DNA from: Dermacentor variabilis
Lineage: Eukaryota; Arthropoda; Arachnida; Ixodida; Ixodidae
Assembly (NCBI RefSeq): GCF_050947875.1
Contig: NC_134570.1
Span: 243,528,584-243,592,583, forward strand
Direction of reading: 5' to 3'
DNA length: 64,000 nucleotides
Both the position numbers and the translations under genes were made by a program. Of this stretch, positions 56,451 through 64,000 are shown in pieces (position 1 is the first letter of the stretch; every line of letters begins with the position of its first letter). Under the pieces are notes generated by a model. That model worked only from the letters and a program-made list of their open reading frames with translations. It had not been told where the DNA came from and searched no databases.

Positions 56451-57325
56451 GTGCGCAAATTAATGATGCTTTCGTCGTAAATGATGTTTTGAGTGATGAT
56501 ACTGCCGTAACAGCAGACGCATTTAACTTACATTTTAGATCTGTGTTTATGAAAGACAATGGTTCATTGCCTTACTTTCATGCTTCATACCCGCCTATGT
56601 CTGACATTACTATTAATGAGAATGGAACACTTAACATGCTCCTTAACCTTGATATTAAGAAATCACGCGGTCCTCATGGTTTGCCAAATAAATTCTTAAA
56701 GCGTTATGCGCCATGTGTCGAAATATCTGAGTGTGCTCTTTTGTAAATCACTAAATGAAGGCGAGATTCCAATCGTCTAGAGAACGGCAGCAGTGAAACC
56801 TATCTTCAAAAATGGTAATAAGCAGCACGTCTTGAACTATCGTCCTATTTCTTTGATTTCAACATCATGCAAACTTCTGGAGCGTATAATACATAACCAT
56901 ATTACTGAGTTCCTTTCACAGAATAAAATATTATCATGTCATCAGCATGGCTTCAGAAAGGGTTTCTCTACATGCGCACAATTAGTAACTACTGTACACG
57001 ATTTCGCCAAGGCAATAAATTCAGGTAAACAGGTTGATACAATCTTCATGGACATTGCGAAAGCCTTTGACAAGGTTGCTTACAAAAAGCTACTGCACAA
57101 ACTTGATGTTAGTCTGGGTAATGCCAAAATTGCTACTTGGCCTTCTGCGTGTCTTTCAAATCGATGTCAACATGTTTCATTTAAAAACAATGCCTCTCGG
57201 AGGCTTCCCGTCGAGTGTGGCATTCCACAAGGTCGGTGCGCGGACCACTGTTGTTTCTAGTTTTTATTAATGACATTGTTTATGACATTCCCGTGCAAAT
57301 TAGACTATATGCGGATGATTGTGTA
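56451..57325 (+). pseudogene. LINE reverse transcriptase, interrupted after YADD
   Basis: SRGPHGLPNKFLKRYAPCV, a frameshift near 56745, KPIFKNGNKQHVLNYRPISL, HQHGFRKGFSTCAQLVTTV, the palm FMDIAKAFDKVAYKKLL and the VECGIPQGR block. Another frame change leads into FINDIVYDIPVQIRLYADDC, the catalytic Asp pair at about 57310. The Penelope-like array starts within ten residues of this motif, so the thumb and C-terminus are separated from it. Confidence 0.8.
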
Positions 57326-59920
57326 ATGGTTATGCTAGGAGAATGCCAGCAAACTTGAGAGTAGGAAAAAATTGAGAGGCAGACATAGACAAAGTGACAG
57401 GAAGGTGGCTGGACTAACAACTGAACTTTATTCATGAAAACAACGTCCCCCAAGTCCGTACTGAACATGCGCAGGCACAACCAAACAAAAACACGGTCAA
57501 CACCATATCTATACACGTCTACAGTTATCAAGAAATAATAGCTCTTTCTTGGTTAGGAACACAGATGGCGCGCTTACACACTTCTCGGGGCCAAGTTTAT
57601 AGATGCGATAGGCTTCAATCAGTTCTCTTTCCTGCTGAGTCTTAGCCTTCGCCAAGATTGAAACGTCATTGAAGATAGGATTACAACCGCACTCCTTACA
57701 ATGCAGCGGAAGATCACCTCCTGTGCCTGTGGGTATTAGATTTGCATGCTCACGCATGCGATCATTGACACAGCGGCCGGTTTGTCCTATATAATCTCTA
57801 CCACATGTCAAAGGAATACTGTACACTTCACATGTGTCGCACGTGCGGTGCTTCACAACATGCTTGGTATTGCACGTACTCTTTCGCGAACTGTGCTGCG
57901 AGACCCTACTGCAAAGTTTTGCAAGCTTACAAGGCGCAGAACAAACCAAACTGACGTCGTTTCTTGCCGCAACCTTTTTCAATCTATGAGAAATGCCATG
58001 TACATACGGCATGACCACCAAGTTCTTTTTTATTTTGTCGCGCACTTCGCGATCCTCCCTGTTTTTCTTTTTCAAACGCTTGTACACAGATTCAGCCACT
58101 GCAGTGATCAAAGTCTTTGGATAGCCTGCCGCTAACAGTCTCCTTTCTTGCTGGGCGGCACTGTCTTGCATTAGATGCGTACAACTCTTTTCCACCGCAT
58201 TCGACAAGCACAAAGAGGCTATGCCACGCTTGACCAGTTTCGAGTGAGCGGATTGGTACGGTAGCAACGTCTTTTTAGTTCTTGGACTATAAGCCCAGCA
58301 AATGTGACCTTGAGTGTGAAAGGTTAGAGTCAGATCTAAAAACTTGATGGAATTTTCTTGTGGTGCCTCGTGGGTGAAACTAAGATGCCGAGAGCAATGC
58401 TGAAAAACTGATAAAATACTGCAAATGATATCAGGGAGACAATCACCTCGTCTGATATTTAAGAGAACCAGGAAATCGTCGACATACCTGAACACCCGGG
58501 CAACACGGTAATCGGTAATGGCGTCTGACAACGACTTGTCGAATTTCGCTAAGAAAATACCGCACAGTACCGGCGCAACACTTAACCCTATACAGATACC
58601 ATTCTTCTGTAAAAACATCTTGCCATCGAATTTAACAAAAGTTGCCGACAAGTAAAAAAGTAACAGTTCCATAAAACTCTCAGTCGAGAGGCCACAACTA
58701 CCTTGAAAAGAAGTCTCTCCTTGGCATTCGATAGCTTCCCGCACTGCCACAAAAAGTTCTTCATGCGGAATAGAATAATACAGTTCTTCAATGTCCACAG
58801 AAAATGCCGTGTTCGCTGTTAGCACTCCCGATCTCAAAGCGTCGATCACTACCCTTGAACTGTCAATGCCGAATGGGTCCTCAGTGGCAAGGGCATTCAA
58901 GGAACGTTGCAAGAACCTTCCAACAGGCCTCTGCCATGAGCCTTCTTCTGTCACTATGGTTCTCATAGGGTAGTCAGGCTTGTGCGTTTTTACAGTGAAA
59001 AATGCGGAAAGTATATCACCCTTGCTCTTCTTAACAGTCTTTTCGAACAGCTCCAGGTTAAGCCTTTTTAGCAGCTCCAAGGCGCTTCTTTTCACTTTTT
59101 CTGGTTTTACGCACACAGCCTTGAAGTTTTTGCTCAAAGCTTCTTTGGCTTTCTTAGTGAACGAAGTATTCGGGAGGACAACAAACCCACCTTCCTTATC
59201 GGACTGCAGAAGTCCAAGGTCATTGTCCACGCAGAAACGTACAACAGGCCGCATGAGCTTTTCCGTGGGACCACGGGAAGGTCCTGCATACTGGAGTTGT
59301 TCGATACCCTCTGATATGCACCTTTCCTTCTCCTCGGAAGGCGCTTTTCGTGATATCTCCCGCACAGTGGCCACAAGCTGGTGACCACGCAAGCTCGGTG
59401 CCAAGGCGAACTTGGGTCCCTTGACCAGTAGGTCGTGCACTCCAGCTGGAACCGAAGCGTCGTCGAGGTAGATGACGCGTCCAGTACCCGGGTTTACCTT
59501 GCTCCGCTTCGGAACATGACGAAGCACGTCACGCCAAAAGGCTTCAACCAATAATTCAGCTCGGTGGATGTGTTGACGCAACCTAGCTGGTCCCAAACAG
59601 GAATCTTGACCTTGAAGGCACGTCAACCTGAGCCAGTCTTGCCAGTGCCTGACTTGTCTCCATGTCTCCGAAATTAGAATCTTCACAATCCTCTTCCAGT
59701 GTCCCTCCGATGGCGGAAGTGCACCGAATAGCGCAATCACATCACCGGGTGGAACACCTTTCTTCATGCACTTGGAAAGGTATCGTGCCTTGATCGTGTA
59801 GTAAACTATGCCGTCCACACACACGCTAGTACGGACTGAAGAAGGAAAACAATGTAGGAAAGAGCCCAAGGAACAAGAAAATGAGTTCATGAGAGTGGCC
59901 TGTTGGGCTAGTTGGTACAT
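57326..59920 (-). mobile_element. Penelope-like element, family A, full minus-strand copy
   Basis: Contains the complete 803-codon ORF and a 3' UTR of about 180 bp that ends in the LINE at 57326. Its start codon (59918-59920) abuts the 3' end of a partial copy in the same orientation (59921 onward), forming a pseudo-LTR arrangement. Confidence 0.9.
57509..59920 (-). CDS. Penelope-like reverse transcriptase/GIY-YIG endonuclease (full length)
   Basis: An 803-residue intact frame from MYQLAQQATLMNSF. Seen in order: an N-terminal segment with VPPGDVIALFGALPPSEGHW; the Penelope-type DKG-like block KEGGFVVLPNTSFTKKA (about residue 240); VKTHKPDYPMRTIV and SWQRPVGRFLQRSLNAL; palm AFSVDIEELYYSIPHEEL; GICIGLSVAPVLCGIFLA (Leu here, Ser in the plus copy); catalytic FRYVDDFLVL (Y479-D482); KFLDLTLTFH; linker with cysteines (CNTKHVVKHRTCDTC); GIY-YIG nuclease VYSIPLTCGRDYIGQTGR with YIG at 710-712 and NDRMREH. 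The RT synthesises element cDNA and the GIY-YIG nuclease nicks the target. No intron or frameshift is visible, and all catalytic residues are present. Confidence 0.92.
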   Translation of the reverse strand: MYQLAQQATLMNSFSCSLGSFLHCFPSSVRTSVCVDGIVYYTIKARYLSKCMKKGVPPGDVIALFGALPPSEGHWKRIVKILISETWRQVRHWQDWLRLTCLQGQDSCLGPARLRQHIHRAELLVEAFWRDVLRHVPKRSKVNPGTGRVIYLDDASVPAGVHDLLVKGPKFALAPSLRGHQLVATVREISRKAPSEEKERCISEGIEQLQYAGPSRGPTEKLMRPVVRFCVDNDLGLLQSDKEGGFVVLPNTSFTKKAKEALSKNFKAVCVKPEKVKRSALELLKRLNLELFEKTVKKSKGDILSAFFTVKTHKPDYPMRTIVTEEGSWQRPVGRFLQRSLNALATEDPFGIDSSRVVIDALRSGVLTANTAFSVDIEELYYSIPHEELFVAVREAIECQGETSFQGSCGLSTESFMELLLFYLSATFVKFDGKMFLQKNGICIGLSVAPVLCGIFLAKFDKSLSDAITDYRVARVFRYVDDFLVLLNIRRGDCLPDIICSILSVFQHCSRHLSFTHEAPQENSIKFLDLTLTFHTQGHICWAYSPRTKKTLLPYQSAHSKLVKRGIASLCLSNAVEKSCTHLMQDSAAQQERRLLAAGYPKTLITAVAESVYKRLKKKNREDREVRDKIKKNLVVMPYVHGISHRLKKVAARNDVSLVCSAPCKLAKLCSRVSQHSSRKSTCNTKHVVKHRTCDTCEVYSIPLTCGRDYIGQTGRCVNDRMREHANLIPTGTGGDLPLHCKECGCNPIFNDVSILAKAKTQQERELIEAYRIYKLGPEKCVSAPSVFLTKKELLFLDNCRRV

Positions 59921-60540
59921 GGTTATGCTAGGAGAATGCCAGCAAACTTGAGAGTAGGAAAAATTGAGAGGCAGACACAGACAAAGTGACAGGGAGGTGG
60001 CTGGACTAACAACTGAACTTTATTCATGAAAACGACGTCCCCCAAGTCCGTACTGAACATGCGCAGGCACAACCAAACAAAAACACGGTCAACACCATAT
60101 CTATACACGTCTACAGTTATCAAGTAATAATAGCTCTTTCTTGGTTAGGAACACAGATGGCGCGCTTACACACTTCTCGGGGCCAAGTTTATAGATGCGA
60201 TAGGCTTCAATCAGTTCTCTTTCCTGCTGAGTCTTAGCCTTCGCCAAGATTGAAACGTCATTGAAGATAGGATTACAACCGCACTCCTTACAATGCAGCG
60301 GAAGATTACCTCCTGTGCCTGTGGGTATTAGATTTGCATGCTCACGCATGCGATCATTGACACAGCGGCCGGTTTGTCCTATATAATCTCTACCACATGT
60401 CAAAGGAATACTGTACACTACACATGTGTCGCACGTGCGGTGCTTCACAACATGCTTGGTATTGCACGTACTCTTTCGCGAACTGTGCTGCGAGACCATA
60501 CTGCAAAGTTTTGCAAGCTTACAAGGCGCAGAACAAACCA
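59921..60540 (-). pseudogene. Penelope-like family A partial copy, minus strand
   Basis: Only the endonuclease end and 3' UTR: SLVCSAPCKLAKLCSMV, CDTCVVYSIPLTCG, DYIGQTGRCVNDRMREH, and a terminal KELLLLDNCRRV. 5' truncation is at 60540, where the CTCACTCAA filler begins. Two diagnostic residues (CVV before YSI, and GGNLPLH) match the full plus copy and not the neighbouring full minus copy. Confidence 0.85.
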
Positions 60541-60651
60541 AACTGCTCACTCAACCTGCTGCTCACTCAACTCAACTCAACTGCTCACTCAACTCAACTC
60601 AACTCACTCAACTGCTCACTCAACTGCTCACTCAACTGCTCACTCAACCAA
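60541..60651. repeat. Patchwork filler of GCTCACTCAACT units at the inversion centre
   Basis: About 110 bp built from irregular repeats of GCTCACTCAACT and CAACT (for example CTGCTCACTCAACTCAACTC). The phrase GCTCACTC is native to the element immediately to the right (CAATCCGCTCACTCGAAAC, 60649-60667, and again at 63241-63259). The filler is therefore a stuttered copy of the adjacent breakpoint sequence. Confidence 0.85.
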
Positions 60652-61575
60652 TCCGCTCACTCGAAACTGGTCAAGCGTGGCATAGCCTCTTTGTGCTTGT
60701 CGAATGCGGTGGAGAAGAGTTGTGCGCATCTAATGCAAGACAGTGCCGCACAGCAAGAAAGGAGACTGTTAGCGGCAGGCTATCCAAAGACTTTGATCAC
60801 TGCAGTGGCTGAATCTGTGTACAAGCGTTTGAAAAAGAAAAACAGGGAGGATCGCGAAGTGCGCGACAAAATAAAAAAGAACTTGGTGGTCATGCCGTAT
60901 GTACATGGCATTTCTCATAGATTGAAAAAGGTTGCGGCAAGAAACGACGTCAGTTTGGTTTGTTCTGCGCCTTGTAAGCTTGCAAAACTTTGCAGTAGGG
61001 TCTCGCAGCACAGTTCGCGAAAGAGTACGTGCAATACCAAGCATGTTGTGAAGCACCGCACGTGCGACACATGTGAAGTGTACAGTATTCCTTTGACATG
61101 TGGTAGAGATTATATAGGACAAACCGGCCGCTGTGTCAATGATCGCATGCGTGAGCATGCAAATCTAATACCCACAGGCACAGGAGGTGATCTTCCGCTG
61201 CATTGTAAGGAATGCGGTTGTAATCCTATCTTCAATGACGTTTCAATCTTGGCGAAGGCTAAGACTCAGCAGGAAAGAGAACTGATTGAAGCCTATCGCA
61301 TCTATAAACTTGGCCCCGAGAAGTGTGTAAGCGCACCATCTGTGTTCCTAACCAAGAAAGAGCTATTATTTCTTGATAACTGTAGACGTGTATAGATATG
61401 GTGTTGACCGTGTTTTTGTTTGGTTGTGCCTGCGCATGTTCAGTACGGACTTGGGGGACGTCGTCTTCATGAATAAAGTTCAGTTGTTAGTCCAGCCACC
61501 TTCCTGTCACTTTGTCTATGTCTGCCTCTCAATTTTTCCTACTCTCAAGTTTGCTGGCATTCTCCTAGCATAACC
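60652..61575 (+). pseudogene. Penelope-like family A partial copy, plus strand
   Basis: Begins within the ORF at SAHSKLVKRGIASLCLSN, after the RT core, and runs uninterrupted through the linker and endonuclease (CDTCEVYSIPLTCG, DYIGQTGRCVNDRMREH, GGDLPLH) to the stop at 61393. A 180-bp 3' UTR ends at the ATG of the next copy. The E and D at the diagnostic sites match the full minus copy. With the upstream filler in frame, an open frame of 332 codons extends from 60397, which is fortuitous. Confidence 0.85.
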
Positions 61576-63987
61576 ATGTACCAACTAGCCCAACAGGCCA
61601 CTCTCATGAACTCATTTTCTTGTTCCTTGGGCTCTTTCCTACATTGTTTTCCTTCTTCAGTCCGTACTAGCGTGTGTGTGGACGGCATAGTTTACTACAC
61701 GATCAAGGCACGATACCTTTCCAAGTGCATGAAGAAAGGTGTTCCACCCGGTGATGTGATTGCGCTATTCGGTGCACTTCCACCATCGGAGGGACACTGG
61801 AAGAGGATTGTGAAGATTCTAATTTCGGAGACATGGAGACAAGTCAGGCACTGGCAAGACTGGCTCAGGTTGACGTGCCTTCAAGGTCAAGATTCCTGTT
61901 TGGGACCAGCTAGGTTGCGTCAACACATCCACCGAGCTGAATTATTGGTTGAAGCCTTTTGGCGTGACGTGCTTCGTCATGTTCCGAAGCGGAGCAAGGT
62001 AAACCCGGGTACCGGACGCGTCATCTACCTCGACGACGCTTCGGTTCCAGCTGGAGTGCACGACCTACTGGTCAAGGGACCCAAGTTCGCCTTGGCACCG
62101 AGCTTGCGTGGTCACCAGCTTGTGGCCACTGTGCGGGAGATATCACGAAAAGCGCCTTCCGAGGAGAAGGAAAGGTGCATATCAGAGGGTATCGAACAAC
62201 TCCAGTATGCAGGACCTTCCCGTGGTCCCACGGAAAAGCTCATGCGGCCTGTTGTACGTTTCTGCGTGGACAATGACCTTGGACTTCTGCAGTCCGATAA
62301 GGAAGGTGGGTTTGTTGTCCTCCCGAATACTTCGTTCACTAAGAAAGCCAAAGAAGCTTTGAGCAAAAACTTCAAGGCTGTGTGCGTAAAACCAGAAAAA
62401 GTGAAAAGAAGCGCCTTGGAGCTGCTAAAAAGGCTTAACCTGGAGCTGTTCGAAAAGACTGTTAAGAAGAGCAAGGGTGATATACTTTCCGCATTTTTCA
62501 CTGTAAAAACGCACAAGCCTGACTACCCTATGAGAACCATAGTGACAGAAGAAGGCTCATGGCAGAGGCCTGTTGGAAGGTTCTTGCAACGTTCCTTGAA
62601 TGCCCTTGCCACTGAGGACCCATTCGGCATTGACAGTTCAAGAGTAGTGATCGACGCTTTGAGATCGGGAGTGCTAACAGCGAACACGGCATTTTCTGTG
62701 GACATTGAAGAACTGTATTATTCTATTCCGCATGAAGAACTTTTTGTGGCAGTGCGGGAAGCTATCGAATGCCAAGGAGAGATTTCTTTTCAAGGTAGTT
62801 GTGGCCTCTCGACTGAGAGTTTTATGGAACTGTTACTTTTTTACTTGTCGGCAACTTTTGTTAAATTCGATGGCAAGATGTTTTTACAGAAGAATGGTAT
62901 CTGTATAGGGTCAAGTGTTGCGCCGGTACTGTGCGGTATTTTCTTAGCGAAATTCGACAAGTCGTTGTCAGACGCCATTACCGATTACCGTGTTGCCCGG
63001 GTGTTCAGGTATGTCGACGATTTCCTGGTTCTCTTAAATATCAGACGAGGTGATTGTCTCCCTGATATCATTTGCAGTATTTTATCAGTTTTTCAGCATT
63101 GCTCTCGGCATCTTAGTTTCACCCACGAGGCACCACAAGAAAATTCCATCAAGTTTTTAGATCTGACTCTAACCTTTCACACTCAAGGTCACATTTGCTG
63201 GGCTTATAGTCCAAGAACTAAAAAGACGTTGCTACCGTACCAATCCGCTCACTCGAAACTGGTCAAGCGTGGCATAGCCTCTTTGTGCTTGTCGAATGCG
63301 GTGGAAAAGAGTTGTACGCATCTAATGCAAGACAGTGCCGCCCAGCAAGAAAGGAGACTGTTAGCGGCAGGCTATCCAAAGACTTTGATCACTGCAGTGG
63401 CTGAATCTGTGTACAAGCGTTTGAAAAAGAAAAACAGGGAGGATCGCGAAGTGCGCGACAAAATAAAAAAGAACTTGGTGGTCATGCCGTATGTACATGG
63501 CATTTCTCATAGATTGAAAAACGTTGCGGCAAGAAACGACGTCAGTTTGGTTTGTTCTGCGCCTTGTAAGCTTGCAAAACTTTGCAGTAGGGTCTCGCAG
63601 CACAGTTCGCGAAAGAGTACGTGCAATACCAAGCATGTTGTGAAGCACCGCACGTGCGACACATGTGTAGTGTACAGTATTCCTTTGTCATGTGGTAGAG
63701 ATTATATAGGACAAACCGGCCGCTGTGTCAATGATCGCATGCGTGAGCATGCAAATCTAATACCCACAGGCACAGGAGGTAATCTTCCGCTGCATTGTAA
63801 GGAGTGCGGTTGTAATCCTATCTTCAATGACGTTTCAATCTTGGCGAAGGCTAAGACTCAGCAGGAAAGAGAACTGATTGAAGCCTATCGCATCTATAAA
63901 CTTGGCCCCGAGAAGTGTGTAAGCGCGCCATCTGTGTTCCTAACCAAGAAAGAGCTATTATTTCTTGATAACTGTAGACGTGTATAG
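61576..63987 (+). CDS. Penelope-like reverse transcriptase/GIY-YIG endonuclease (full length, second copy)
   Basis: 803 residues with the same start (ATG 2 bp after the preceding copy's AACC) and the same domain order as the minus copy. Differences noted: Ile for Thr in GEISFQGSC, Ser for Leu in GICIGSSVAP (the more usual residue), Asn for Lys in RLKNVAARND, Val for Glu in CVVYSIPLSCG, Ser for Thr in the same block, and Asn for Asp in GGNLPLH. Catalytic YVDD and GIY-YIG residues are intact. The near identity to the opposite-strand copy points to recent origin; either could be the active form. Confidence 0.92.
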   Translation: MYQLAQQATLMNSFSCSLGSFLHCFPSSVRTSVCVDGIVYYTIKARYLSKCMKKGVPPGDVIALFGALPPSEGHWKRIVKILISETWRQVRHWQDWLRLTCLQGQDSCLGPARLRQHIHRAELLVEAFWRDVLRHVPKRSKVNPGTGRVIYLDDASVPAGVHDLLVKGPKFALAPSLRGHQLVATVREISRKAPSEEKERCISEGIEQLQYAGPSRGPTEKLMRPVVRFCVDNDLGLLQSDKEGGFVVLPNTSFTKKAKEALSKNFKAVCVKPEKVKRSALELLKRLNLELFEKTVKKSKGDILSAFFTVKTHKPDYPMRTIVTEEGSWQRPVGRFLQRSLNALATEDPFGIDSSRVVIDALRSGVLTANTAFSVDIEELYYSIPHEELFVAVREAIECQGEISFQGSCGLSTESFMELLLFYLSATFVKFDGKMFLQKNGICIGSSVAPVLCGIFLAKFDKSLSDAITDYRVARVFRYVDDFLVLLNIRRGDCLPDIICSILSVFQHCSRHLSFTHEAPQENSIKFLDLTLTFHTQGHICWAYSPRTKKTLLPYQSAHSKLVKRGIASLCLSNAVEKSCTHLMQDSAAQQERRLLAAGYPKTLITAVAESVYKRLKKKNREDREVRDKIKKNLVVMPYVHGISHRLKNVAARNDVSLVCSAPCKLAKLCSRVSQHSSRKSTCNTKHVVKHRTCDTCVVYSIPLSCGRDYIGQTGRCVNDRMREHANLIPTGTGGNLPLHCKECGCNPIFNDVSILAKAKTQQERELIEAYRIYKLGPEKCVSAPSVFLTKKELLFLDNCRRV

Positions 63988-64000
63988 ATATGGTGTTGAC
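61576..64000 (+). mobile_element. Penelope-like element, family A, full plus-strand copy
   Basis: Complete ORF; the 3' UTR runs off the window. It is the mirror image of 57326-59920 and directly follows the partial plus copy. Confidence 0.9.

Larger units (their letters stand above)
49050..57325 (+). mobile_element. CR1-like LINE with 2A-like leader, interrupted twice
   Basis: ORF1 (49091-50174) and the endonuclease start (50229-50499) are followed by a Gypsy element (50500-55624). The endonuclease resumes at 55625 and the reverse transcriptase runs to 57325, where a Penelope-like array begins just after the catalytic YADD. The remainder of the LINE would lie beyond the window. The 5' boundary is uncertain. 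Confidence 0.75.

Noticed and set aside
58980..59384. 134-codon antisense frame, repeated at 62112-62516
   Set aside because: It lies opposite the Penelope-like ORF. It recurs only because the element is duplicated, and it has no recognisable domain.
60541..60651. CRISPR-like or ordinary minisatellite array
   Set aside because: Units are irregular with no unique spacers, and they copy the neighbouring breakpoint, so filler DNA is the better reading.
60397..61395. 332-codon protein starting at 60397
   Set aside because: The first 85 codons are antisense element plus filler read by chance; only the part from 60652 is Penelope-like coding sequence.

Overview
This 64-kb window is eukaryotic repeat-dense DNA with no convincing host protein-coding gene. 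Everything that can be recognised is a mobile element or a fragment of one. The mixture (Penelope-like elements with GIY-YIG endonucleases, RTE, I, CR1-like and Tx1-like LINEs, Ty3/Gypsy elements, a tRNA-derived SINE, foldback DNA elements and long (AT)n tracts) fits a large arthropod genome. From memory of such repeats a hard tick (Ixodidae) is the best guess. That guess is an inference; no species marker is visible.

Layout. 0-3.3 kb: unrecognised sequence with one endonuclease relic. 3.3-5.8 kb: a decayed RTE LINE preceded by a tRNA-like stretch and carrying a perfect 54-bp-arm hairpin. 5.8-15.1 kb (minus): a Ty3/Gypsy relative whose integrase lies upstream of the reverse transcriptase (Gmr1-like order). 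It is split in its protease by a 5.3-kb DNA transposon (9007-14350) with perfect 23-bp inverted ends, TA target duplications and a decayed DDE transposase. 16.2-18.9 kb: a TA-flanked inverted-repeat element containing a 2-kb foldback. 21.7-25.3 kb: a hairpin, a 5'-truncated Tx1/L1-like LINE and a tRNA-Phe-like SINE. 26.4-31.5 kb: LINE tail, a Gypsy element with an internal deletion, and a small Penelope-like insertion. 36-43 kb: a Penelope-like element, LINE and Gypsy fragments and an I-clade LINE, separated by (AT)n tracts. 43.1-45.3 kb: a compound Penelope-like insertion within the I-clade LINE. 49-57.3 kb: a CR1-like LINE whose ORF1 leader ends in a 2A-like peptide, interrupted by a nearly complete Gypsy element (50500-55624) and then by a Penelope-like array. 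57.3-64 kb: that array, arranged as a mirror image (full minus, partial minus, partial plus, full plus).

The elements do not form a pathway. The informative part is the order of insertion (elements nested up to three deep) and the junction types: pseudo-LTR tandems, short tails, head-to-head inversions, 12-bp target duplications and a patchwork filler. The two 803-codon Penelope-like ORFs (57509-59920 minus, 61576-63987 plus) are the only intact long genes and suggest recent activity. The observations most worth follow-up are the mirrored Penelope-like array with its filler, the permuted Gypsy element, the 2A-like LINE leader, and the DNA transposon found by matching the two halves of a broken protease.
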